A DNA stretch of 64,000 nucleotides from Flavobacterium macacae (GCF_003865365.1 NZ_RQVR01000004.1:1-64000), one strand, 5' to 3'. Positions 42,082 to 51,404 are shown, counted from the first letter of the stretch. The notes: a model not told the origin generated them from the sequence alone. Program-made: numbers and translations.

Positions 42082-43134
42082 TTACTCAATGGTTTTGAAC
42101 GTAAGGTTTTTATAATTGGGGTATTTCTTTTTATTGATTACAAAATCAATGGCATTTGCACAAATACCAATGCTTGGATTACACAGGGGCTCTCTTTTTT
42201 TATTATAGTTAATGTAAACGGTATCATTAATCATTTTTGCCGATACTCTTTCTGTTTCGGGAACATCTCCGCAACAATTTCCTCTCCAATAGCCAAGCCG
42301 TATGGTTGCGGTATTGTCTTTTTCCTGCCAGCCTTTTAATGCAGGCTTGTCATAGCTGTCTTTTGAGCGTTCAAAATAGAAATCAAATGAATCGAAATTT
42401 ATTGTAGCGGGCAGATATATTTTAGGTGACTGGTCAAAATCTTTCAAATGGTCGTTGTCCTTAAATCGTAATGCTTCTGCTATTGCTTTTATTGCAGGCA
42501 ACTTCTCTTGTAAAGGCAAAGCAGATAAGGAGTAATTCATACAACCCGAAGCGTAATAAAATCCTGTATAGATACTAAAACGTGCATTCAAACTGTCTAA
42601 AGCATCCCAGGTTTCACGGCTATGCTTCTCATCATAATGTGGAATACAATCAACATAATAATACTTTTTACTCCCTACGAGTTCTACTTTTTTGTAATTG
42701 AATTTGAACGGTTGAATTTCCAATGCCCGGCTTATACTATGTACCGTGTAACTTGCATTTTCTCTTTTTATATGATAGAATTTGTTTTGGTTGTAAGGGT
42801 CTAAACGTAGACCAGGCGTTCTTTTTTCTTCTTCACTTATTCTATCATAATACTCCCAATCACTTGTAATTAAAATGATTTCATTTTGCTCGCTCAAAAA
42901 TGATTTTCTGTCAAAAAATAATTCAAGAGGAATACGCCTGTCGTGATTAACGATAACTATCGGTTCTTTTTGAGGTTTGATTAGAATATCTATCAGGAAA
43001 TCTGTGCCGTCTGTGGTTACATATTGATGATGAATAGGTATCACATCATTAAACACCGTATCACGGATGCTCTGCCCGAAAGCTGTTCCCGATAAGAGTA
43101 TAGTTGATATAAGTATGTATAGTTTTTGTTTCAT
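42082..43134 (-). CDS. Secreted hypothetical protein
   Basis: This 350-residue protein has the signal peptide YILISTILLSGTAFGQ. It reads SIRDTVFNDVIPIHHQYVTT early, then a long alpha/beta region with cysteines in ASGCMNYSLSAL, GNCCGDVPETERV and EPLCNPSIGICAN, which may form disulfides. I recognise no family. The ATG at 43134 aligns the signal with the other array members; an ATG 18 bp upstream is the alternative. Confidence 0.65.
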   Translation of the reverse strand: MKQKLYILISTILLSGTAFGQSIRDTVFNDVIPIHHQYVTTDGTDFLIDILIKPQKEPIVIVNHDRRIPLELFFDRKSFLSEQNEIILITSDWEYYDRISEEEKRTPGLRLDPYNQNKFYHIKRENASYTVHSISRALEIQPFKFNYKKVELVGSKKYYYVDCIPHYDEKHSRETWDALDSLNARFSIYTGFYYASGCMNYSLSALPLQEKLPAIKAIAEALRFKDNDHLKDFDQSPKIYLPATINFDSFDFYFERSKDSYDKPALKGWQEKDNTATIRLGYWRGNCCGDVPETERVSAKMINDTVYINYNKKREPLCNPSIGICANAIDFVINKKKYPNYKNLTFKTIE

Positions 43135-43171
43135 TGTAAAATTAGTTTTCAATAAAACAGTTACATTTATT

Positions 43172-43756
43172 TTACTTCAATTGAAGTAACTGCTGTACTG
43201 TCTTGGTTATTTCTTTTATATAATGTTCAGTATTAAAATTTTCGGTTTTTTCATATTCTAAAGTTTGATTATTCCTAATCTGCCATTCATAAGTATTTTT
43301 TACCCAGTCAAGAAAATAAATCTTGTTATAAAAGAAGTCGGTACTTACTTCTACACGATCAGAATATCTGTCTTTTACTCTTATAGCTCTTACTTTTTCA
43401 ACAAGAACGGGAGTGTTGTTTTTTAAATAAACCGATATACTTTCGTGTCCTTCCAGGTTTCCGTATGTGGATAGCTCGTTTTTCTTTTTGTCAAATACAA
43501 AATCACAATCATTGCAGTAATTTATCAATACCGTTTTTCCATTCTTTTTAAACACGGTAATTGTTACATTCTTTTCAGTAAAACCGTATTTTGCTTTTAT
43601 ATTGTCGGATACGATATGACTTTTTAAAGTGGAGTCACTTTTAATTTTGTATGATTCCTGTTTTATTTGCTCAACAGTTATGGGTACTTTTTGAGCATTT
43701 AAAACCACGCTCGAAAAGAATAAAAAAGAAAGTAGAATGTATAGTTTGTGAATCAT
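43172..43756 (-). CDS. Secreted hypothetical protein
   Basis: This 194-residue protein has the signal peptide YILLSFLFFSSVVLNAQ and a mature part containing KAKYGFTEKNVTITVFKKNG and NYCNDCDFVFDKKKNELSTY with a CNDC pair. The C-terminal third is helical (EHYIKEITKTVQQLLQLK). It is distantly similar in layout to the two genes upstream (signal, KVxxxxITV strand, C-terminal helix). Its start overlaps the upstream stop by 4 bp (ATGA). Function is unknown. Confidence 0.65.
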   Translation of the reverse strand: MIHKLYILLSFLFFSSVVLNAQKVPITVEQIKQESYKIKSDSTLKSHIVSDNIKAKYGFTEKNVTITVFKKNGKTVLINYCNDCDFVFDKKKNELSTYGNLEGHESISVYLKNNTPVLVEKVRAIRVKDRYSDRVEVSTDFFYNKIYFLDWVKNTYEWQIRNNQTLEYEKTENFNTEHYIKEITKTVQQLLQLK

Positions 43757-44259
43757 TGTCCGGATTTTTTAGTTTGTTGTTTCACGTAAGCATATATTTC
43801 TTCAAAACCTATGGTCTGCCTCAATATAACAGGACAGGGATAGTGTCCTTGCGACGTTTCATTTGATGTTATTAATTCGTTGTCTTTAAAATATTGACTT
43901 CCTGTTACATACAGAGTACCACAGGAGGAATGGTTATTGTCATAAATAGAATAGCTCTTGTAAATCATTGCTCCCTTTTCAAAATAATAAGATACAGAAG
44001 AAGTATTTTCTACAGAGGTAATCATCACAACATCATCGCCGCTTAAATAGGCAACTATTTTTTGTCTGGATTTATCTTTCCTGATCTTAGTGGGGTTTAC
44101 TTTCACTTTTTTGAATGAGGCATTTTTTAATCCATTCATTATGTTTAGGATTATGCCATCAATCCTTTTTATCTCCAAAGAATCAATTACCTTTTCCTGC
44201 CCGAAAACCACTCCCGATAAGAGGATAAAAGAAATCAGTATGGATAGTTTTTGCTTCAT
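43753..44259 (-). CDS. Secreted array protein, family S3, copy 1
   Basis: This 168-residue protein has the signal peptide SILISFILLSGVVFGQ, then EKVIDSLEIKRIDGIILNIM, which is nearly shared with the gene at 44256. The mature part includes KIRKDKSRQKIVAYLSGDDV and ends in a helix, IGFEEIYAYVKQQTKKSGQ. It is a tandem paralog of copy 2 with a diverged middle. A 4-bp ATGA overlap links each gene of the chain. Function is unknown. Confidence 0.7.
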   Translation of the reverse strand: MKQKLSILISFILLSGVVFGQEKVIDSLEIKRIDGIILNIMNGLKNASFKKVKVNPTKIRKDKSRQKIVAYLSGDDVVMITSVENTSSVSYYFEKGAMIYKSYSIYDNNHSSCGTLYVTGSQYFKDNELITSNETSQGHYPCPVILRQTIGFEEIYAYVKQQTKKSGQ

Positions 44260-44798
44260 TTCTTGTTGTTTAAATTGTCAGCGTGTTTTTGTGCAATTGC
44301 ATAAACCTCTTTAAAAGTATTATATAGCCAATCTGTTGCAATTGAGGAACTATAGCAAAAATCATTTGTATTGGTTCCCAATAATGTATCTTCCTTGTAA
44401 TACAGTTTGTTTTCTATATCAATACAACCACAAGAACCCATTCTGCTACAATTTGTATATTTTTCATTTATATAAATCAATGAGCCTTTTATAAAAAAAT
44501 CTCTAAGCCCGTTAGGCTCACTCTTTACTGTAATTCTGAAGGGGACTTCAGCTATTGACACTCTTACTATTTCTTTATCTTTTAAATAAACCTTTATGTT
44601 GTAAAGTTGCTCTTTACCAAAGTAGTTTGAAAGTGTAATACTGTCAATCGTTATTTTTTGAAGCGTACTGTCAGATAATGTTGTATTGACAGTACTTTCA
44701 ATCCTCTTTATTTCCAAAGAATCAACAACCTTTTCCTGTCCGAAAGCCATTCCAGACAAGAGGATAAAAGAAATTAATATAAATAGTTTGTGCTTCAT
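44256..44798 (-). CDS. Secreted array protein, family S3, copy 2 (first gene of the array)
   Basis: This 180-residue protein has the signal peptide FILISFILLSGMAFGQ and EKVVDSLEIKRIESTVNTTL, then a strand-rich part (YNIKVYLKDKEIVRVSIAEV) and cysteines in CSRMGSCGCIDIEN. It ends with a helix, LYNTFKEVYAIAQKHADNLN. It is the promoter-proximal gene of the overlapping secreted array. A 286-bp spacer with only a short C-terminal-like relic (IPEVLVISLPSETHTLPSVP at about 44837-44910) separates it from the alpha/beta hydrolase gene. Confidence 0.7.
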   Translation of the reverse strand: MKHKLFILISFILLSGMAFGQEKVVDSLEIKRIESTVNTTLSDSTLQKITIDSITLSNYFGKEQLYNIKVYLKDKEIVRVSIAEVPFRITVKSEPNGLRDFFIKGSLIYINEKYTNCSRMGSCGCIDIENKLYYKEDTLLGTNTNDFCYSSSIATDWLYNTFKEVYAIAQKHADNLNNKK

Positions 44799-45084
44799 TG
44801 GTTTATATTTTAGCGGTTAAAGTAGGCAGAACCTTTTTATTTTTCGGGCACACTTGGTAAAGTATGCGTTTCACTGGGTAAACTGATTACTAAAACTTCT
44901 GGTATGATTTATTCCCTATATACATAGATGACAAAATCACATAAATGGTTGGAAATCATCGAGTTTTTCATCCTGTGCATCTCAAAAACAATACCAGAAT
45001 ACTGTACCTGACAGGTTCAATCAATTTTGGATATTCCTTAGACTCAAAAAGTTAAAGAAGGTAAAATGTCCTATTATACTTTCC

Positions 45085-46065
45085 CTACTCATTAAACCAT
45101 TTCATTATTTTCTCGATAACCATTTTCCAACCGTCAATTTCGGGTTTGTCTAAAATTCTAAAAGAGTGGTCTGCATCTTCTATAAGTTCTAACTCTACGT
45201 TTCTACCTTTTGTTAGCAAACTTATATAAGCAATCGTAGCCGTTTCTGGAAAAACAGCTTTATCAGCCGTTCCTTGTACCAATAAAATTTTTCCGTTATA
45301 ATTTGTTAATTCATCAATTACAGAAGTTGTCAACATACTAGACCATCTTAAATAGGTAAACCCCCAAAATTTCTTTTCAGTACTCTTAGGGTCAGCCAAA
45401 ATATCTTTCCATCTGTTTGTAAGATACTGAAGACGTTGTTCGGAAGTGGGCATATTATGTTCTTTTGTATTGAAAAAAGTACCGTCTTCTGCCAGTTTAT
45501 ATAAACTGTAAAGTTGAGAAGCTCCTTCTCCCGCCATAATTACAACATTGGAAACTTGATCTTTCATTAAATTAGCTACTCGTGCTGCTACAATACCACC
45601 TTCTGAATGACCGGCAACTAGTATTTTAGTTTTATCTATTTTTTTATTTTCTAAGACATAGTTTATAGCATCGATAATTGAATTACTTCGACTTTCAAGA
45701 GAAAAACTTTCTTGAAACGCTTTAGTTTCTTCTGTTTGCAAGTAATTTACACCAGGTTTTTCTACTATTAGAATTCTATAGTTTGCCTTACCAACATCTG
45801 CCCAGATAGAGTGTCCGGAAGTTGGAATTATTTTTCCGTTTCTTTCATTAAATAATGAATTCCAACCAGAACCTTGGATATAAACTACTAAAGGCAAATT
45901 CTCTTTTTGTTTATTTACTGATAAATAGAATGTGAGTGTGCTGTTTGAGGTTTTTAATTCATATTTATCATAAGGCTGATTAGGTAAAGATTCAATTTTT
46001 GCTTTTTGTCCGAATGTATTTCCTGCAATAAGCAGGATAAATACGATTATTAATAGTTTTTTCAT
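45085..46065 (-). CDS. Secreted alpha/beta hydrolase
   Basis: This 326-residue protein has the signal peptide LLIIVFILLIAGNTFGQ and an alpha/beta hydrolase fold. The nucleophile elbow is ILVAGHSEGGIVAARVANL (GxSxG). Then come the acid region LLVQGTADKAVFPETA and the catalytic histidine in LIEDADHSFRILDKPE. It is likely a periplasmic esterase or peptidase. Its start lies 1 bp from the DUF4932 gene stop, and both share almost the same signal peptide. Confidence 0.85.
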   Translation of the reverse strand: MKKLLIIVFILLIAGNTFGQKAKIESLPNQPYDKYELKTSNSTLTFYLSVNKQKENLPLVVYIQGSGWNSLFNERNGKIIPTSGHSIWADVGKANYRILIVEKPGVNYLQTEETKAFQESFSLESRSNSIIDAINYVLENKKIDKTKILVAGHSEGGIVAARVANLMKDQVSNVVIMAGEGASQLYSLYKLAEDGTFFNTKEHNMPTSEQRLQYLTNRWKDILADPKSTEKKFWGFTYLRWSSMLTTSVIDELTNYNGKILLVQGTADKAVFPETATIAYISLLTKGRNVELELIEDADHSFRILDKPEIDGWKMVIEKIMKWFNE

Positions 46066-46066
46066 T

Positions 46067-47470
46067 TTACTTTGTCTTGAATTTTATTTCGTAATCCTTT
46101 ATTGAAATCCCTTCAGGCGATTTGAAAGACAATCCGGTTAGGACAAATTCATAATTTTTATTTTCTTTCAATTCCCATTCGATGGTAACTGATTTTTTGT
46201 CTTCTGAATAGGTTATTTTCTTAAAATCAGGAAAAGCATCTTCATCTTCTCCGTAATTTATAGAATGTCCTTTTCCTAATAATGGTTTATCAAAGTTGAT
46301 TGTAATTTTATTTAATGAGTGTTTTACTTTTTGCTCTCCATTTTTAAATTCGTTAATTGAAACGATTTTCGGTCTTTTTTTATCGAAATTTTCATTGTAA
46401 AGGTCAATTCTACTTGCGTATGTGTCATAAGTTTTTATCAAATTAGGCATATAGCTTTCTAATGTGGGATATTTATTTCTCTTTTGGTCAAAGCGTTCAA
46501 GTTCTGCAAGAAGTTCTTCAATCCATAAAAAACCACGATTGAGTTGTTTGTTTATTTCGGTTTTAATTTCTACCTCGCTGAAATTATGGTCTTTCATATA
46601 TTTTATAACTGCTGTTCGTACTAAAGCCTCGTTTAGCATAGTTTCCCAATTGCCATACGCTTGGTTCTGCATTTCATTTTCAACGGCTTTGTATAAAATT
46701 TCTCCGTTTTTTCTGAAAGGTTCGGGATTTTTCTCTAACAAATAATTTACAAAAGAGTGATTAAATTCGTGAAGTAAAGTAGGAAAATAGCTATCAATCG
46801 TAAAGTCTGCCATTCCCAGACTGTCTGTTTTCCAAGTTCCCATTATTGCATAAACTTCTCTTTTTCCATTAGAAAAATCAATAGCAGGTCCGTAATTTCC
46901 TCCACCATTTCCAAGTCCGTTTATAATTACAAACTTTTCATTAGGTTCTTTTCCGTAAAATTTTGTGTACCAATTCAAATCAAGATGTTCATAAACAGGA
47001 AGAAATCTTGTACTAATGTCTGAATATAATTTTTCATTTTCTTTGAAAAATTGTTTTGAGTTAGATTCTTTGTAGAATTTCTTTAGTAATCTTACAAATT
47101 CATTTGCGTTGTCTTTTCCCCAACGTTCATCAGGAATTTTGTCTGTAAATTCGACTAATGGATTTAACTGATTGTCGAGATGAATTGCCATACTCATAAC
47201 AGCATCGTATCCGACACCGTTCTCATTTCTAAGCGTTTTTATAAACTCGATAAGTTCGTGATTTTTATATGGCGTATAATGATTTTCTATTTTGTCGGTA
47301 TAGAGCTTAAATCTTTTTGAACTATATTCTTCACTTTCTGCAAGACGAAAAACGATACTTAAAATTTCAATTCGTTCATCAACTTTGGGTTTGTCTAATG
47401 TATTTGTTTTTTGCCCAAATGTATTTCCTGTTACAAGCAGGATAAATACGATTATTAATAATTGTTTCAT
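46067..47470 (-). CDS. DUF4932 secreted putative zinc metalloprotease
   Basis: This 467-residue protein has the signal peptide LLIIVFILLVTGNTFGQ. A gluzincin-like motif LLHEFNHSFVNYLLEKNPEP (HExxH) is followed about 45 residues later by a helix MLNEALVRTAVIKYMKDHNF whose glutamate could be the third ligand. The C-terminal 100 residues are an Ig-like strand domain (VKHSLNKITINFDKPLLGKG). This architecture matches DUF4932 proteins. Substrate is unknown. It is divergent from the TetR-family gene, which may control it. Confidence 0.8.
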   Translation of the reverse strand: MKQLLIIVFILLVTGNTFGQKTNTLDKPKVDERIEILSIVFRLAESEEYSSKRFKLYTDKIENHYTPYKNHELIEFIKTLRNENGVGYDAVMSMAIHLDNQLNPLVEFTDKIPDERWGKDNANEFVRLLKKFYKESNSKQFFKENEKLYSDISTRFLPVYEHLDLNWYTKFYGKEPNEKFVIINGLGNGGGNYGPAIDFSNGKREVYAIMGTWKTDSLGMADFTIDSYFPTLLHEFNHSFVNYLLEKNPEPFRKNGEILYKAVENEMQNQAYGNWETMLNEALVRTAVIKYMKDHNFSEVEIKTEINKQLNRGFLWIEELLAELERFDQKRNKYPTLESYMPNLIKTYDTYASRIDLYNENFDKKRPKIVSINEFKNGEQKVKHSLNKITINFDKPLLGKGHSINYGEDEDAFPDFKKITYSEDKKSVTIEWELKENKNYEFVLTGLSFKSPEGISIKDYEIKFKTK

Positions 47471-47535
47471 ATTAGTATTTCAATTTTATATCACACACAA
47501 AGGAAATAATTTATAAACAAATAAACAATATTATT

Positions 47536-47565
47536 TCACTTCAATGTGATAAATTGATACATTTG
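47536..47565 (+). promoter_or_regulatory. Promoter and operator of the TetR gene
   Basis: TCAC-N6-GTGA at 47536-47549 is an inverted repeat in the spacer between the divergent DUF4932 and TetR-family genes. It is followed by TACATTTG (47558-47565), a TAnnTTTG -7 box. The repeat is a plausible autoregulatory operator. Confidence 0.5.
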
Positions 47566-47588
47566 TAGTGATGAATATTACATTGACT

Positions 47589-48263
47589 ATGGCAAAAAAA
47601 AGTAAAGAAGCTACCAATACAGAGAAAACAAGAAAAGTAACTTCGGGTCCTGTAAGAGAAAAAGCCCGTACGATGAATAAGCTGATAATAGCTGTTGGCA
47701 AAGTGATACAAAAAAAGGGATATGCAGGACTGAATATTGCCAATATATGTAAAGAAGCAGGATTGGATAGACGGTTAGTATATACCTATTTCGGCAGTCT
47801 GGATAATTTGGTAGAAACTTATATCAATCAAAAAGATTACTGGAAATCAGATGCCCAAGAACAAATCAGTACTTTATTGGTAAAAGAAACACCTCTTAGT
47901 AGTGAAGAAATCACCCAATTACTACAAGGTCAATTTGAAGCTGTTTTAAAAGATAAAGCCCTACAAAAAATCATCCATTGGGAATTAGGCGAGAAAAATA
48001 AAGTACTACGAAAAATATCAGATGGTAGAGAACGTTTGGGGGAAGAACTATTCAACCTCTGCGAACCTTCTTTTAAAAAGACAGATATAGATATTCGTGC
48101 AATGTTGGCGTTGCAAATAGGTGGATTGTATTATTTATCACTTCACGCAAAATCAAACGGTAGTTTATTTTGCGGTATAGACATCAATCAGCCCGATGGA
48201 AAAGAACGCATCAGTAAAGCATTAAAAAAAGTAGTGGAATTATGTTATAAGGAAACGGAGTAA
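47589..48263 (+). CDS. TetR/AcrR family transcriptional regulator
   Basis: This 224-residue regulator has an N-terminal helix-turn-helix, KKGYAGLNIANICKEAGLDR then RLVYTYFGSLDNLVETYI, and a helical ligand domain. TetR proteins are dimeric repressors. The ATG at 47589 is chosen because an earlier GTG (47568) or ATG (47571) would fall at the predicted transcription start. Likely targets are itself and the divergent protease/hydrolase genes. Confidence 0.88.
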   Translation: MAKKSKEATNTEKTRKVTSGPVREKARTMNKLIIAVGKVIQKKGYAGLNIANICKEAGLDRRLVYTYFGSLDNLVETYINQKDYWKSDAQEQISTLLVKETPLSSEEITQLLQGQFEAVLKDKALQKIIHWELGEKNKVLRKISDGRERLGEELFNLCEPSFKKTDIDIRAMLALQIGGLYYLSLHAKSNGSLFCGIDINQPDGKERISKALKKVVELCYKETE

Positions 48264-48276
48264 CAAAAACTAACTA

Positions 48277-48304
48277 AATACGGTGATAAATCATCTACCG
48301 TATT
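48277..48304 (+). terminator. Hairpin after the TetR gene
   Basis: AATACGGT (48277-48284) pairs with ACCGTATT (48297-48304), followed by CGTTTT. The T tail is weak. Confidence 0.45.
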
Positions 48305-48386
48305 CGTTTTACCTTTTAGTAAATCAAAACGGAATTAATTATTCGTAAATTACCATAATTAATTCCCTTTTTTAATTTTTAGCTTA

Positions 48387-49595
48387 ATGAAAAAATATAA
48401 ATATTTTGTAATCGTATTGGTTGTTTTATTATTCTGTACCATATCTTCATATGGGCAAAATGCAGTTAGTGCAAACCAGGGATATGTTGAACAACAAAAA
48501 TATTTCACAACGATTCCTTACAAACAAATTAAAGAGAAAATTATAATAGAAGTTGTTATTGATAATAAGGTTAGAAAATTTATTTTAGACACTGGTGCAT
48601 CAACAGTTATTTCTGAAAATTTATATAAAGAATTAAATCCGAAATTATTAGGAACAGTAGAAGTTATTGACCAATCAGGTTTAAAAGACAACTTAAATGT
48701 AGTGTCATTGTCTGAGATAAAACTTAACGAAATTATTTTTAAAGAGATTCCTGCTTTGGTATCAAAAGAAGCTAAAATGCTTTTTGAATGTTTTGGCGTC
48801 GATGGTCTTATAGGAAGTAATTTACTTCGTAATTCGGTAGTACAGTTTGATTCCAAAAACAAAACTATTACAATGTCTGACAACCCTAAATCATTAAATT
48901 TAAAAAAGAAAGATGCAAATGAAATGGAATTGAGCCCTAATCAGAGTAACCCTTTTGTTTGGATAAAGCTTAAAAAAGGAAAATCTTTTGCTAATGAAAA
49001 AATTTTATTTGATACGGGTGATGATGGTTTGTATCTAATGTCTATTAATGCTTACAAGCATATCATTGGTGAAAAGTTAGATGTATTTCAAACTCTTGCC
49101 GAAAGCGAAGGTGCTTTTTCAGCAGGCTTACACGGTACAGCAGAAAAAATGACCAATTATGTTGTTAACGTTCCAATGTTAGAACTAAATAACCTTATTT
49201 TAAATAATGTTACGGCAAAAACAACTTATACATATTCAAGATTTGGTTCAGAAATTCTGAAATATGGAAAAGTAACATTAGACTATAAAAATAAAAAGTT
49301 TTACATAGAATCTTATGAAAGTATCTCAGAAATAAATTTAGATAAAGGAACTTGGGCAATTGACCTTATTCTGGAAAACGAAAAAGCAGTAGTAGGAATT
49401 ATTTGGGATAAAACGCTGGAAAACAAAATAAATGTTGGGGACGAAATTTTAAAGTTTGATAACATTGATTATCAAAATATGGATTTCTGTGAGATAATAA
49501 AATCTAATACTAAAGTTGATAAAAAAACAGCATTACTTGTATTGAAAGATATTAAAACAGGAGAAATCAAGAATGTTGAAATCAACAAATTGTAA
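48387..49595 (+). CDS. Secreted retropepsin-like aspartyl protease with PDZ-like domain
   Basis: This 402-residue protein has a signal peptide (YFVIVLVVLLFCTISSYGQ). It has two aspartyl-protease motifs, FILDTGASTVIS (Asp68) and ILFDTGDDGLYLMS (about 140 residues later), so it can form an active site within one chain. The C-terminal 90 residues resemble a PDZ domain (KINVGDEILKFDNIDYQNMD). Similar periplasmic proteases are common in Bacteroidota, with unknown substrates. It is followed by a terminator at 49592. Confidence 0.85.
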   Translation: MKKYKYFVIVLVVLLFCTISSYGQNAVSANQGYVEQQKYFTTIPYKQIKEKIIIEVVIDNKVRKFILDTGASTVISENLYKELNPKLLGTVEVIDQSGLKDNLNVVSLSEIKLNEIIFKEIPALVSKEAKMLFECFGVDGLIGSNLLRNSVVQFDSKNKTITMSDNPKSLNLKKKDANEMELSPNQSNPFVWIKLKKGKSFANEKILFDTGDDGLYLMSINAYKHIIGEKLDVFQTLAESEGAFSAGLHGTAEKMTNYVVNVPMLELNNLILNNVTAKTTYTYSRFGSEILKYGKVTLDYKNKKFYIESYESISEINLDKGTWAIDLILENEKAVVGIIWDKTLENKINVGDEILKFDNIDYQNMDFCEIIKSNTKVDKKTALLVLKDIKTGEIKNVEINKL

Positions 49596-49613
49596 AAGTG
49601 ACTTTTACTTTTT
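49592..49613 (+). terminator. Terminator of the aspartyl protease gene
   Basis: GTAAAAG (49592-49598) pairs with CTTTTAC (49602-49608) and runs into TTTTTTC. The hairpin overlaps the stop codon. Confidence 0.65.
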
Positions 49614-49634
49614 CTCTGAGTTGTATAACTTACA

Positions 49635-49685
49635 GAAAAAAAAGAAGATGCTATATATTTTTATAGCTTTCTTCTTTTTTTTATT
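49635..49685. terminator. Bidirectional hairpin at the end of mobB
   Basis: An A-rich arm with AAAGAAGATGCTATA faces a TATAGCTTTCTTCTTT arm. The minus-strand T-run would end mobB transcription; the hairpin overlaps the last codons of that gene. Confidence 0.6.
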
Positions 49686-50929
49686 TTGTTTTTCTTCATC
49701 TGATTAGCAAACTTTTCCTCTTCGTAATCTTCCCCTTGTATATCAGGTAGCAGACTAAACAATCCTAAATCGGAATTAGACGAATGCTCATTTGAAAGAA
49801 ACTCAAATAGGTCTTTTGTTGGCAGGTTGTCTAATTCATTTGTTTTGGAAACAGGTCTATCTTGTATGTTCAATTCGGATTTATTTCCGTTGTTCCACCA
49901 ATCATTGAATACATTTGCCGACAAGTTTCTGTCTAAAGCTGAAGCGTTCCATACACTACGGCTTTTGTGGTCGATGAAAGTCATACCGTAAATTCGTCCT
50001 TCATTATTACGTCTTACAACCGTATTAATTCCTTGTTCAGTCAATTGCTTTTTAAATTCGGATTCGTTCTTTGTGGTGTGTATAGCCAATTCAATTGTAT
50101 TCTTTAGGGCAAACCTCGCAGGATTGGTTTTCATTTTCTCATTTGACTGTTCAAAGTGCTTTTGCAGTTGTGCAACTCCTGCATCTTTCCCGAATAACGA
50201 TGCCTTGAACGGATTGCTTACTTTGTTTCCTTTTTCGTCTAATGCAACATACACCAATCCGTTTACAGGTTGTCCGTTCCGCTCACCTTTGACTTCTTCT
50301 GCTGTGATGTTGAATAGAGAAAGCAAAGCATTGTAACCACCCATAGTTGAAAAACTATAATGATTTGGCAGATGCCGTACTATCGAAGCAATCTGACTTT
50401 TGATGTCACCATTTTTATGATTTATGGGCTTGAAAACTCTATTGTTTTGTTTCTGTTCTTGTTCGGTTGCCTTTTGTAGATTATATTTCTGTTCTAAATC
50501 CCTACAGATAGCCATTGAACGTGGGTGGTCGTAATCATCGGGGATTTTCTTTCCATCAATAGCTACACAAGTTGAAACGATATGGATGTGTGTACGGTCT
50601 ATGTCTGTATGTTTGAAAACGATGTAAGGTTGATTGACATATCCCATACGCTCCATATATTCCTTTGCCATTTCCATAAACTGTTCATCATTGACCGTAT
50701 CCGAAGGATCTGGGTTCAGTGATATATGCCGAACCGTCTTTTCCGTTTTATTATTTGCTGATAAATACGGCTCAAAGCACTTGTTGAAATGCGCTACGGA
50801 ATACTTACCATCTACTGTGTCGGGTATCTTATTGAGCAATAGAACCGTTCCGTTTTCCTTGTCCACTTTCTGCTGATTGTATAAAATTGCACCATACATA
50901 TTGCTTCCCTTTCCAATTTTTGTAATCAT
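49661..50929 (-). CDS. mobB: MobB-type relaxase
   Basis: This 422-residue relaxase should nick the transfer origin and lead the strand into a recipient. It carries the MobP/Relaxase fold motifs: an N-terminal SNMYGAILYNQQKV, RHISLNPDPSDTVNDEQFME, and the HUH-like metal site VFKHTDIDRTHIHIVSTCV. Family members occur on many Bacteroidota mobilizable transposons. The basic C-terminus (MKKNKIKKRRKL) may bind DNA. It overlaps no gene but follows mobA by 4 bp on the same strand. Confidence 0.9.
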   Translation of the reverse strand: MITKIGKGSNMYGAILYNQQKVDKENGTVLLLNKIPDTVDGKYSVAHFNKCFEPYLSANNKTEKTVRHISLNPDPSDTVNDEQFMEMAKEYMERMGYVNQPYIVFKHTDIDRTHIHIVSTCVAIDGKKIPDDYDHPRSMAICRDLEQKYNLQKATEQEQKQNNRVFKPINHKNGDIKSQIASIVRHLPNHYSFSTMGGYNALLSLFNITAEEVKGERNGQPVNGLVYVALDEKGNKVSNPFKASLFGKDAGVAQLQKHFEQSNEKMKTNPARFALKNTIELAIHTTKNESEFKKQLTEQGINTVVRRNNEGRIYGMTFIDHKSRSVWNASALDRNLSANVFNDWWNNGNKSELNIQDRPVSKTNELDNLPTKDLFEFLSNEHSSNSDLGLFSLLPDIQGEDYEEEKFANQMKKNKIKKRRKL

Positions 50930-50933
50930 AACT

Positions 50934-51368
50934 TTAATCTTTTTTCAGATACTTCTCTTCAAATTCCTGTGTCAATCGGATGACCTCTTTAGTAACTTGT
51001 ACCAATTCTATGGTTTCCTTTTCCAATCTAAAAAGATATGTTCCTGCTTTTTTCTCGGAAAAATTGCGGTATAATATCTTCACAATCTGATTATAATTTG
51101 TTCCGATTGATCGGAACTGGCTAAAAAATCGGGTCAACTTTTCGTGATATTCTATGGCATTCATATCAATTTTTACGGTCTTTACCGTCTTTTGAAAAAT
51201 GCAGGCTGTAATAAAATGAGCAATTACTTTCATTTCTGACTGGTCAAAAAGGGCAAGAAATTTAGCATTATCTTCTGCATTCAGGTTGATAGAATACCGA
51301 TTGACCGCAGGGTCAATCTTTGGTTTTCTTCCTGTTTTCCTAATCTGTTTTCTTTTTTTCTCTTCCAT
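50934..51368 (-). CDS. mobA: MobA-type mobilization protein
   Basis: This 144-residue, basic, ribbon-helix-helix-like protein has KIDPAVNRYSINLNAEDNAK near the N-terminus and SQFRSIGTNYNQIVKILYRN, the conserved MobC/MobA-type motif of relaxosome accessory proteins. It should bind oriT and help MobB nick. A candidate oriT lies immediately upstream (51405-51503). The order oriT-mobA-mobB is standard for Bacteroidota mobilizable elements. Confidence 0.88.
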   Translation of the reverse strand: MEEKKRKQIRKTGRKPKIDPAVNRYSINLNAEDNAKFLALFDQSEMKVIAHFITACIFQKTVKTVKIDMNAIEYHEKLTRFFSQFRSIGTNYNQIVKILYRNFSEKKAGTYLFRLEKETIELVQVTKEVIRLTQEFEEKYLKKD

Positions 51369-51404
51369 AATAATCCATTTTTAATTTTCAATAAACGAGC
51401 GACT

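Noticed and set aside
44837-44910. Short frame IPEVLVISLPSETHTLPSVP as a gene
   Set aside because: Only about 24 codons remain and a stop precedes it; at most it is a relic of a lost gene.
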